64,000 nucleotides of DNA, from NCBI GenBank assembly GCA_031264185.1, contig JAISEL010000004.1:1-64000 (forward strand). The letters are read 5' to 3'. This stretch comes from Deltaproteobacteria bacterium (GTDB lineage: Bacteria; Desulfobacterota; Desulfarculia; Adiutricales; Adiutricaceae). A program made the position numbers and the translations under genes. Below, one piece after another: positions 54,053-62,135 of the stretch. The stretch's first letter is position 1, and every line of letters begins with the position of its first letter. Below the pieces are notes generated by a model that searched no databases, was not told where the DNA came from, and saw nothing but the letters and a program-made list of their open reading frames with translations.

Positions 54053-56147
54053 TGGCAGCATCAATATCCAAATTATTCTTTTGCATTTCAACAAGCCTGT
54101 CAAATTCGGCATTACTGGTTAATAATGGAGCTTCTTTCTTATTTTCTTCTTTTTTCCTGTCGGAAATCCTCTCATGATATCCGTTTTGAGGAATCGGCAT
54201 GGCCCAATAAAGAGAATGAGAAAGGCCCCGGCTCACGCCCTTAATAATTCCCGGAGCCTGATATTTGGCCCGATGAGAAAAAATCGGATCAATAAAATAA
54301 AGAATCTGCCGACCGTAAATCGGCGGATTGCCGGCGGTAATAATCAGCATATCGCCGGGTGTAATCGCGCCTTCCTTGCTTTTAGCCATTCCAGGCAGAG
54401 TCATGCATTCACCTGGAGTTAAAAGGGCCCTGGAAATTTCCGAAACGCTGACTGACCTGGAAGCCCCGCCTTTACTTTTGGAAATGGAAGCTTTTTGGTC
54501 CACCACCGTAGTTTGGCCCAACATTTTGGAAAGATAGTCGGCTGTTTCGGCTAAGTTAGGCGCATAGGCAATTCTAATGTGGCAATTGGCCATCAGAGCG
54601 TTATCCTGGCCGTAAGCCTGGCTTAACTGTTTAGTGTCCTGGACAATAAAATAACCCTTGACCCCGTACCCGGCCATATAGGCGATAGCGCGTTCCACGA
54701 TGGGAATCTTTCCCAGGGATGTAAATTCGTCCAATAGCAGAAGAAGACGATGTTTATATTTGGCGGACGGGGCTCCGTTTTCAAAGTCCATCCGTCCGGT
54801 CAGCTTATTAAGGAGCTGGGCCACAAAAATTCTAAGCAGCGGCCTCATCCGGTCAATGTCGGCCGGAGAAACAACCAGATAAAGATTGACCGGTCCGCTG
54901 CAATTCATCAAATCATTAAGCCGAAAATCACACCGGCAGGTATTCAGGCCGACTATCGGATCTTTATATAAAGCCAAATTGGAGGTAGCCGTGTTAACCA
55001 CTCCGGACAGCTCCGAATCGGCTTTGGAAAGCATCCCAGCCGCCGCCGATCCGACAAAATTATGACAGCTTAACCGCCAGGCATCCGGCATATCCGGAAA
55101 TAATTCTTTAAGCTTTTCAGCATGTTCATATTCAAGCATTTCTTTAAAAACAGCAGATTTATCAATTTCTTCGTCAGGAACAGGATTTCCTTTATCATCA
55201 AATTTTTGCGGTCCGCTGTCTTTTATCTTAGGATCTTCCAGCATCATAGCTATATCATAAAAAGTGGCCGCCCTTTTCTGCTCGAACCGGGTCTTAATCA
55301 GACAATGAAGCAGAGCGCCGCCGAAGAAGCCGAAAGCCGCCTTATTCCAGTAATCCTCCAAGCCCTTCCCTTGAGGGTCCATAATCATGGAAGAAATTCT
55401 TTGAACATCCGGAATGCACATAGGTGAATTCAGCTCTATCTCCTCGAAAGGGTTGAAAGCCGCTGAAGTTCCGTCGGCATCAGAAGGATCGAATCTCAAT
55501 ATGGTATGACCGAGATTAGCCAGCCACCCGGAGGTCAAAGCAAAATTCTCGCCTTTAATATCCAGAACCACCGAAGAATGCTGCCAGGCCAAAAGAGTCG
55601 GAATGATGAGCCCGACCCCTTTTCCGGACCTGGTCGGCGCAAACACTAAAACGTGTTCCGGACCGTTATGCCTGAGATAATAATGTTTGTCTTTCTTGTT
55701 ATCAAACCAGCCGCCGACATAAACGCCGTCATCGGAAAAATAGCCCATATTTTTAATGTCTTCAAAATTAGCCCATTTAGCCGACCCATGGAGGTCATCA
55801 CGGCCTTTTAAGCTGTTCATGGAGGCCATATAAACCAAAAGAAGAATCATCGGCAGTCCCATGGCAGCCATATAAGTCTGGTCGGAAATTTTTTTTATCT
55901 CTGTATCGTTTTTATATTTATCGCCCCATTCAAAAAATTTGTACGGCGAATAAACCGGATACCCGGAAACATGAATAATGGGAGACCCGAAAGAACGGTG
56001 AAAACTATAGCGCCGGGCTATCCGACAGGCTCCCCAGCACATAGCGGAACAGAACCAAAGACCCAAAACAGCGAATATAATCAATGATTTAGTCCGGCTT
56101 TTTCTAGTTTTTGGCCTTCTTTGCTGGCCATACGTTTTATCAGCCAT
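54039..56147 (-). CDS. traG: TraG/VirD4-type coupling protein
   Basis: 702 residues. Two membrane helices lie near the N-terminus (about 23-45 and 92-110), followed by the cytoplasmic ATPase. GSAKWANFEDIKNMG is the conserved lead-in; Walker A is FAPTRSGKGVGLIIPT (about 168-183) and Walker B LLLLDEFTSLGKIP (about 466-480). VQDTKQLSQAYGQDNALMAN and RIAYAPNLAETADYLSKM are further family motifs. The hexameric ATPase links the relaxosome to the Trb channel and pumps DNA. Length is close to RP4 TraG (635) with a charged C-terminal extension. It starts 2 nt after the trbI stop and is the only coupling protein in the window. Confidence 0.94.
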   Translation of the reverse strand: MADKTYGQQRRPKTRKSRTKSLIIFAVLGLWFCSAMCWGACRIARRYSFHRSFGSPIIHVSGYPVYSPYKFFEWGDKYKNDTEIKKISDQTYMAAMGLPMILLLVYMASMNSLKGRDDLHGSAKWANFEDIKNMGYFSDDGVYVGGWFDNKKDKHYYLRHNGPEHVLVFAPTRSGKGVGLIIPTLLAWQHSSVVLDIKGENFALTSGWLANLGHTILRFDPSDADGTSAAFNPFEEIELNSPMCIPDVQRISSMIMDPQGKGLEDYWNKAAFGFFGGALLHCLIKTRFEQKRAATFYDIAMMLEDPKIKDSGPQKFDDKGNPVPDEEIDKSAVFKEMLEYEHAEKLKELFPDMPDAWRLSCHNFVGSAAAGMLSKADSELSGVVNTATSNLALYKDPIVGLNTCRCDFRLNDLMNCSGPVNLYLVVSPADIDRMRPLLRIFVAQLLNKLTGRMDFENGAPSAKYKHRLLLLLDEFTSLGKIPIVERAIAYMAGYGVKGYFIVQDTKQLSQAYGQDNALMANCHIRIAYAPNLAETADYLSKMLGQTTVVDQKASISKSKGGASRSVSVSEISRALLTPGECMTLPGMAKSKEGAITPGDMLIITAGNPPIYGRQILYFIDPIFSHRAKYQAPGIIKGVSRGLSHSLYWAMPIPQNGYHERISDRKKEENKKEAPLLTSNAEFDRLVEMQKNNLDIDAANEAA

Positions 56148-56149
56148 AA

Positions 56150-57439
56150 TTACTCCCGAACATTAACCGGCGCCCAATTGGGCCCTAAATCTTTGGTCAG
56201 GCTCCCGGCCGGAGCGTAAGGAGTCCTGAAAATAACATCTTTAATGGCAGTAATATTAAATCTTAAGCCCTGTCTGATTTCCAGAGTAGGTTTAATGTTA
56301 AGATTCTTTTCCAGAAGTTTAGCCGTTGTTTGGCCCAATTGAGCCCCAAGAGCGGCTGTCATCTCGTCCTTCATGGATGTGCCGTTTTCCGAATTGGAGG
56401 AACTGCCCCCGGCATTATCCATCACATAAGCCGAACTGCCCGTAATCAAACTCATGAGAACCGCTGACCCGAAGACTCTTAAGTAATGGTTATCCACCTT
56501 ATCGGCGAACCCGGCCTGACCGGCCATATCCGTTCCGGGCATTGCCCCTAAAGAGACTGATGTTCCGTCAGGAAAAATGACTCTGTTCCAGGCGATCAGG
56601 ACTCTTTCCTGGCCGTAAACGATTCTGGAGTCATATGCTCCGTAAAGCTTCGAACCTTGAGGAATCAAAAGATATTTTCCGGTGGCCGAATCAAAGACAT
56701 TTTGGGAAACCTGAGCGATTACAGACCCCGGCAAATCAGAATTGACTGCCGTTATAAGAATGCCGGGTATAACCGAGCCGGTTTTAATCTCATACGGGTG
56801 ACCATTTTCTCTGGTATACGGCGACAGCCAAGTGTCGGATTCAGTTCTTTGAAGAAACTGTTCCTTATCTCGGTCAGCTGCCGGGTCATACTCGCCGGTC
56901 ACTGATACTTCCGATTTTTCTGTTTCTCCCTTTTCCTGATAATTGGAGCCGGAATAAGCTGCCGAGTCCCGAGCCGCATTGGCGCTGGCCGGAACCAGAA
57001 TTCGGGAGTTTAAAGCCGCAAAATGGGCTTCTCTTTTACGCCTTCTTTCATCGGCCTCATTTCGTTTTCTTTCCTCTTCCAAGGGATCGACTTGAGGCGG
57101 ACCGACAACGACCACCCCTTGTTCTTCCGGCGGAATAATTGATTTTTCTTCAGAGGGCGCAACCCCGGATCTATTTTCAGGCGGTTTGGGAAAAAGGTTC
57201 AGGCCCTGGCGGGAATCGCCTGGCAAGAGTCTTCTGGAATCCGGCTCAAACGTTGTCTGGCTGGAATTACTGTCTTCATCCTTTTTTCCGGAATTCATGA
57301 TTGAAACCATTAAAATGCAAGCTAAAGCCGCTATGACCATAACGATTTTATTAAACGCCTTCCGGCTGGAAGCCCCGCTAGGCTGGACAGGAGTAAAGCT
57401 GCCAGGACTGGCATTAGGATTTGCAGAGCTGTCAGCCAT
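56150..57439 (-). CDS. trbI: TrbI/VirB10 channel protein
   Basis: 429 residues. One membrane helix (about 31-48, IVMVIAALACILMVSIM) follows a short cytoplasmic N-terminus. A Pro/Glu/Arg-rich periplasmic linker leads to the conserved TrbI domain from about 215 (YEIKTGSVIPGILITAVNS, LIPQGSKLYGAYDSRIVYGQ, RVIFPDGTSVSLGAMPG). VirB10 proteins span from inner to outer membrane and gate the type IV channel. The C-terminal RFNITAIKDVIF is typical. It begins immediately before the trbH stop in one operon. Confidence 0.93.
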   Translation of the reverse strand: MADSSANPNASPGSFTPVQPSGASSRKAFNKIVMVIAALACILMVSIMNSGKKDEDSNSSQTTFEPDSRRLLPGDSRQGLNLFPKPPENRSGVAPSEEKSIIPPEEQGVVVVGPPQVDPLEEERKRNEADERRRKREAHFAALNSRILVPASANAARDSAAYSGSNYQEKGETEKSEVSVTGEYDPAADRDKEQFLQRTESDTWLSPYTRENGHPYEIKTGSVIPGILITAVNSDLPGSVIAQVSQNVFDSATGKYLLIPQGSKLYGAYDSRIVYGQERVLIAWNRVIFPDGTSVSLGAMPGTDMAGQAGFADKVDNHYLRVFGSAVLMSLITGSSAYVMDNAGGSSSNSENGTSMKDEMTAALGAQLGQTTAKLLEKNLNIKPTLEIRQGLRFNITAIKDVIFRTPYAPAGSLTKDLGPNWAPVNVRE

Positions 57440-57922
57440 TTAAAAAGCTCCTTGAGAAAGAAGGCCGACCGGCTTCAAAATCTTTCCGTCAAAATCATAG
57501 ACTCTGGCGAAACGGTACCCGCTGCTAAGGCTGACCGTCAGATACCAAGTCCTTTCATCAATTTTATCAAGCCGAAAGGCGACATTTACAGCGTCATCCT
57601 GAGGTTGAGGCAAAATTGCAAAGCCTCTGGTTCGGAGGATATCTTCCACAGCTTGATTCAGCTGCCCTTTGCCGCGGCCCACTAAATAAACAGTCAGATG
57701 CAGTTTAGTCTGTCCGGGAGGATAGCCTCCTTCAAGGCGTTCGGCAATGTCAGCGGCTATTTGGCCGTTCAAAGCCGAGGGAAAATCATCGGCTGCGTAA
57801 GTTTCCATGATTGATTTGGAGCCGGAAGATGAACCCCTGAAAACATTACTGAATTCGGCGCATCCGGGCATAGCTGAGAAGGCCAAAAATATAATTCCCA
57901 TTAATAACAGCCGGCGGCGCAT
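57440..57922 (-). CDS. trbH: TrbH-like lipoprotein
   Basis: 160 residues with a lipoprotein signal (LAFSAMPGCAEF, lipid Cys21). The mature part has ALNGQIAADIAERLEGGYPP and YDFDGKILKPVG, in line with TrbH of P-type systems, the outer-membrane lipoprotein that works like VirB7 with TrbG/VirB9. It overlaps trbG by one base at its start and adjoins trbI at its end. Position between trbG and trbI supports the name more than sequence alone. Confidence 0.82.
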   Translation of the reverse strand: MRRRLLLMGIIFLAFSAMPGCAEFSNVFRGSSSGSKSIMETYAADDFPSALNGQIAADIAERLEGGYPPGQTKLHLTVYLVGRGKGQLNQAVEDILRTRGFAILPQPQDDAVNVAFRLDKIDERTWYLTVSLSSGYRFARVYDFDGKILKPVGLLSQGAF

Positions 57923-58830
57923 TATTTTTTGCCCTCATCCTTGGCTGCAGCGGCGATTCTGAGGTCTCTGGCAATGTCTATTTTTTCCTGTTTGCGGCCC
58001 ACACCGGCTACCAGAAGAACGTGATCAAAGATTCCATCAACTTCGAAGGTGTTATACCGGAGCCGATAGTTGACCAAAGTATTTTCCCTGCCTTGCCGGA
58101 CTAAAAGAACCGGAACTTCACTCCGCCGGGCAGACTCCGGCAGGCGGATATACATTTTCAGGCCGTCGTCATAAACCATAACCGGCTTCCAGGGACCTGA
58201 ACCTTTGACCGAATAGCGGAAATTAAGATTTGACATATCAACCGGCTGTCCGCCGTCAACAAGAGCGGTTCTCCATTCCCTTTCCCGAGCGTCTTTTTTA
58301 AGAACCGGCTGAAGCTGAGATGAATATAAAAATCCGATATAAGGCGTAAAGCCGTAAGTTCTGGAAATTAGCTGCAAATGATAAACCCTTTTATTGGTGG
58401 TGACAGCCAGAGATGTTTCCAGGCCCACATCAACCGGCTTAACAAAAACATGCTGAATTCCTGTTCCGGAAGTCCCCGACTCAACCAGCCAGCGAGCTGA
58501 ATCGCCGACCAGAATTTCATTGACAGTTTCGCCTGTTTCCAGCTCAATGTCCGTGATCATGAAGGGGGAACCGATAATGGCCGGAACAGTGCTGCCGAAA
58601 ACGTACATAATTTGGCCGTCCCGGCCGCGAACAGGCTTAATGGGATGATTATTAAATTCATGGGCCAGGCGGAGAACTTCCTCTTCTTTGGCCGAAAGGG
58701 GCTTGTCAAGATAGGTCGGATCATCAGTTAAATCCAGACCTCCAGCATAAGGGCCATCTGCCTTTATTTCTTCAGCAGTCATTAAAGAAATCAGAAAAGC
58801 CGATAAAATCAGCAGACAAATATTTTTCAT
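57922..58830 (-). CDS. trbG: TrbG/VirB9 outer-membrane complex protein
   Basis: 302 residues, signal peptide 1-24. VLRLAHEFNNHPIKPVRGRD is at the front; the VirB9-like core has GETVNEILVGDSARWLVESG, HVFVKPVDVGLETSLAVTTN, KRVYHLQLIS, and the C-terminal NLNFRYSVKG and VDGIFDHVLLVAGVG region that contacts VirB7/VirB10. It forms the periplasmic and outer-membrane ring with TrbH and TrbI. It overlaps the trbF stop by 4 nt. Confidence 0.93.
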   Translation of the reverse strand: MKNICLLILSAFLISLMTAEEIKADGPYAGGLDLTDDPTYLDKPLSAKEEEVLRLAHEFNNHPIKPVRGRDGQIMYVFGSTVPAIIGSPFMITDIELETGETVNEILVGDSARWLVESGTSGTGIQHVFVKPVDVGLETSLAVTTNKRVYHLQLISRTYGFTPYIGFLYSSQLQPVLKKDAREREWRTALVDGGQPVDMSNLNFRYSVKGSGPWKPVMVYDDGLKMYIRLPESARRSEVPVLLVRQGRENTLVNYRLRYNTFEVDGIFDHVLLVAGVGRKQEKIDIARDLRIAAAAKDEGKK

Positions 58831-59564
58831 ATATCCCCTTCCGGTTCAGCATTAATTTCAGAATTTGGAATTTGAAAATTTGGACTGGACTGAGTTAAGA
58901 CTCTGGAATAGGAAAGCTCTGTGACCCGGATGCCGCCCGGATTAGACATAATCTGAGCGTCAGTTGCCGGCGGGATTATGCTGATTCTCATAGTGGCCTC
59001 ATAGGCAGCGGCCGTAATGAATGCTCCGGTGTGATTCCTGACGGTTTCAGTCCATTCAACCCGCCAGCTTTCATTGGAAACCGGCAGAGGCAATCCTTTA
59101 ACATCAATTTGAACTAATTTATTGTCTTTGGCCACTGAGTACGGATTATTATTCTGAAACCATTCAGTGATGAAACCTTGAGCCGGACCGGCCACGAAAT
59201 GACTCAACCGGTCAACCATCCGGCGTTGTAAGTCCATATCAGCGGTAACCGTTCTCCAATCAACAATAATTCTGGCTAAATCACTTTGGATTATGGCCCT
59301 GGGTATGGGAGCGGCCACATCGGCTCTTCCGACCGCCAGAGCATTTCCCAGCTTATCTATCTCGACAACATAAGGCACAATTTTATTTTGTTTGGCCTGA
59401 TAGACATTGCCGTACACAGAAATAATGGATATAATCAGACACAAAAAGGCCACGATTCGCCAGAGAAAAGCCTGATGAACATAGCTGCCGAACATTTCCT
59501 GCCATTCGATATGACCGTCAATGTAAGGATTGTTGGTTTTTCTATTTTTTTTGAAAAGGCTCAT
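58827..59564 (-). CDS. trbF: TrbF (VirB8-like) inner-membrane protein
   Basis: 245 residues. A short cytoplasmic N-terminus (NPYIDGHIEWQEMFGSYVHQ), one membrane helix (about 36-55) and a periplasmic VirB8-like domain with IVPYVVEIDKLGNALAVGRA and WRVEWTETVRNHTGAF. It is a structural part of the inner-membrane platform of the conjugation channel. It follows trbL by 31 nt and overlaps trbG, so it is in the same operon. Confidence 0.93.
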   Translation of the reverse strand: MSLFKKNRKTNNPYIDGHIEWQEMFGSYVHQAFLWRIVAFLCLIISIISVYGNVYQAKQNKIVPYVVEIDKLGNALAVGRADVAAPIPRAIIQSDLARIIVDWRTVTADMDLQRRMVDRLSHFVAGPAQGFITEWFQNNNPYSVAKDNKLVQIDVKGLPLPVSNESWRVEWTETVRNHTGAFITAAAYEATMRISIIPPATDAQIMSNPGGIRVTELSYSRVLTQSSPNFQIPNSEINAEPEGDI

Positions 59565-59595
59565 CTTATGATCCTGTCTCCGGTTAATTCAGCTT

Positions 59596-61203
59596 TCAGG
59601 CAGTTTTCCTGTTTTCCAGCTGATCCTGTAAAGAACCGCTTTTAGGCCCGGAATTTGACGAATCGCCTGCTGCAGCGACAGGCGAAGAAGATTTTACAGC
59701 TCCGCCGACTGAGGCTAATTTCTCAGCAGTTGTCGGTTCAGCGGCCCCGCCTTTAACCGCTAACTTATCGGCTGCCGAGGAAGCCGGACTTTTAGAAGAA
59801 CTTCCTGTTTCCTGGCCGGCAGAAGAAGATGCCGGAGATGCCGTCGTTCGGGCAGGCGGCAGTTTTTGACCTCCGCCGCCGGAAACAGACGGAGCGGCAG
59901 AAAAAGACTGACCGCCGCTGTCACCGCCGCCGCCGGAAACAGGCGGAGTTGCCGGAGAAGTCTGACCTCCTCCAGAAGAAGGAGGCCAGCTGGCATTTCC
60001 GGAGTTAGCCGCAGGGCTTGATTCAGTGGAAGACGATGTCCCGGCGGCTCTGCTCATTCTTTGCTGTTCTAAAGCGGCCGCTCGTTGGCCGTTGAGCTGG
60101 CCTTTGAGGGTATTTTGATTCGAAAAAGAACTGGCGGCGCTTTTAGCTTCCTGGTAATTCTGATTAGCTTGCCGGAATCTGTTAAGGCCGGCAGCCCCCT
60201 GAATTCCAGCGGTTTTATAGGCTGAAGCCCGGCCGGCCACTCCTTGGGCCGCTTTCATAACACCCTGACCGACTCCGGCGACTCCTTTGCTGGCGGCTCC
60301 GCCTGCCAGCCCGAGAATTACATTGCCGCCGCCGGCCTGGGCGCCCTGCAGGAGTCCGGAAACAGCATTGGGCAAAGCATAAGCCAGAAAAGCCATCAAT
60401 AACGAAGCGGCAATGGCCACTAAAAGGGTGCCGTAAAGTCCGCCTCCGCCGGAAGCTATTCTGCCTTCGAGATTCAAGTTATCAATCAAATTAATGCATG
60501 ATTGTACAACTAAATTCAGAACGAAAAACTTGATGCCCAAACTTAGAATGTATTTCATCACATTAATGGCATAGTCTTTAAAAATTTTGGAGCCGCCCAA
60601 ACCCAGCAATATAATGCCGGCGTTGCCCAAAATTATAAATTCAGCCTGCAAAAGCAGCATGAAACAGCTAATGATGAGGAAAACTATTAAAACTATGGCC
60701 CCGGCTGTCAGCAGCATGAAAGCCAGTACAATTTCCGTAATGCCGCTCACCCCAGTAGCCTCTTTTAAAATTACATCGACTAAACGGCCGCCGAGCTCAA
60801 AGGGCTCAGATACTCCCTTAACGTCTAATCCGCCCAGTTGGCCCAGCCCGTTGAAAACAAAATCGCTCCATTCAGCATAATTATTAATGACAGCAAATAT
60901 GAATGCCGCAAAAATTAAAATGGAAACGAATTCGCCGATTATTTCTTGAATTTGCGATTTTTTAAGCGCAATCCTGATGCCAAAAATACCCAATTCGAGA
61001 GTTAAAGTCAGTTTAAACAAATTTTTGGCCTGGTCAAACAGAGTCCGCTTAACTCCCTCTATCGCATTTTGAAGCTGCATAAAAATTGACGAGACAAAAC
61101 CTGTTTCAACATTATTTTGCGCTGACGCTGCATTATCCTCTAAAAACAGAAAAATAAGCGCAAAAAAAGATACAGGCAATATTCTTTTAATTATTGCGGT
61201 CAT
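59596..61203 (-). CDS. trbL: TrbL/VirB6 polytopic inner-membrane protein
   Basis: 535 residues. After a signal-like first helix there are about five to six membrane helices between 30 and 310 (for example IVLAFMLLTAGAIVLIVFLI and LVAIAASLLMAFLAYALPN). The last 190 residues are a soluble low-complexity tail rich in Ser, Gly, Ala and Pro, with repeated SGGGGxxxxxAxP patterns. TrbL forms the inner-membrane pore region. The conserved core NAIEGVKRTLFDQAKNLFKL is at the start of the mature protein. No trbK (entry exclusion lipoprotein) lies in the 35-nt gap from trbJ, where RP4 has it. Confidence 0.92.
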   Translation of the reverse strand: MTAIIKRILPVSFFALIFLFLEDNAASAQNNVETGFVSSIFMQLQNAIEGVKRTLFDQAKNLFKLTLTLELGIFGIRIALKKSQIQEIIGEFVSILIFAAFIFAVINNYAEWSDFVFNGLGQLGGLDVKGVSEPFELGGRLVDVILKEATGVSGITEIVLAFMLLTAGAIVLIVFLIISCFMLLLQAEFIILGNAGIILLGLGGSKIFKDYAINVMKYILSLGIKFFVLNLVVQSCINLIDNLNLEGRIASGGGGLYGTLLVAIAASLLMAFLAYALPNAVSGLLQGAQAGGGNVILGLAGGAASKGVAGVGQGVMKAAQGVAGRASAYKTAGIQGAAGLNRFRQANQNYQEAKSAASSFSNQNTLKGQLNGQRAAALEQQRMSRAAGTSSSTESSPAANSGNASWPPSSGGGQTSPATPPVSGGGGDSGGQSFSAAPSVSGGGGQKLPPARTTASPASSSAGQETGSSSKSPASSAADKLAVKGGAAEPTTAEKLASVGGAVKSSSPVAAAGDSSNSGPKSGSLQDQLENRKTA

Positions 61204-61238
61204 AAAGCCGGCCCTATAATATCATTGAAATCATGCAA

Positions 61239-62015
61239 TTATTTGAACTGCTGGCTTAGGATTTCGCTCGCGCCCGTAAATTTTCGCCAATTTTCGTTAG
61301 CCAATTGCTCCTGTTTTTCTTTCTTGGCCGAATCGGCCGTTGCGCCCTGAATGGAAGCGGCCATCAAGCCTCTCAATTTTTGAGCCTCAGCGATTTGAAT
61401 GGCCGCCAGATTATTGCCGGCGGAAATAGCCTGCATTTGACCTTCAGGTGAATTCAGCAGTCTGGTTATGTGATCATCCAATGAATCGGAATTTTCGGCT
61501 AAATCTTTTAACTGCATGGCTGAAAGCTGAAATGTGGCCTGGGCCGCCCGATCCGATTCTTTGGACCAACTGTCCCAGATCTCGTGAATAGACTGATTTC
61601 GGCCGCCTGCCATGCCTTTAATAATGTCCAGTCCAGGATAAACGGAATCAAAAACTTGCCCTATGGCCATGTAATCACCCTTCAGAACATTCAATTCGAC
61701 CGTATTTTTAGCCAAATCGCCTAAAGACCTTTTTAAATTACTGACCATCTGGTCCGGCAAAGTTTTTGTATTCAGAAGCATATTATCCAATTGCCGAATA
61801 TTATTTTGAACTAAGGAGATTTGCTGCTGAGTCTGCTGAATATCTTCCCTGTATTGATTCATGGCCGTTTGCAGCTTTTCCAAATTGGTCGCCCGTTCAA
61901 TGATTTCCATGGCCTTGCTGGAACAAGTCGGACAGCTTACCACCAAGGCGAAAGAGGCGGCGGAATCAAGGCAGACCGCAGCTAAAGATAGGAGGAACAC
62001 AAGAAATTTAACCAT
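61239..62015 (-). CDS. trbJ: TrbJ (VirB5-like) conjugation protein
   Basis: 258 residues from the ATG at 62015, chosen because it starts a normal signal peptide (VKFLVFLLSLAAVCLDSAAS); the frame stays open upstream but without a ribosome site, and this start also lacks a strong one. A CPTCSSKAMEI motif follows. The rest is largely helical and glutamine-rich (YREDIQQTQQQISLVQNNIR), as in TrbJ, a periplasmic or pilus-associated component. It sits between trbE and trbL, the expected P-type order apart from the missing trbK. Confidence 0.87.
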   Translation of the reverse strand: MVKFLVFLLSLAAVCLDSAASFALVVSCPTCSSKAMEIIERATNLEKLQTAMNQYREDIQQTQQQISLVQNNIRQLDNMLLNTKTLPDQMVSNLKRSLGDLAKNTVELNVLKGDYMAIGQVFDSVYPGLDIIKGMAGGRNQSIHEIWDSWSKESDRAAQATFQLSAMQLKDLAENSDSLDDHITRLLNSPEGQMQAISAGNNLAAIQIAEAQKLRGLMAASIQGATADSAKKEKQEQLANENWRKFTGASEILSQQFK

Positions 62016-62135
62016 GTCATTTGTTACGCCAAGGAATCCCTCAGCTCTCCCTTCCATATGATGGAATAAATAACCCCTCAGGGTTAATTTCAAAACATAA
62101 GGCCTAAAACAGGCCGGTTAACTCCAAAAAATAAA

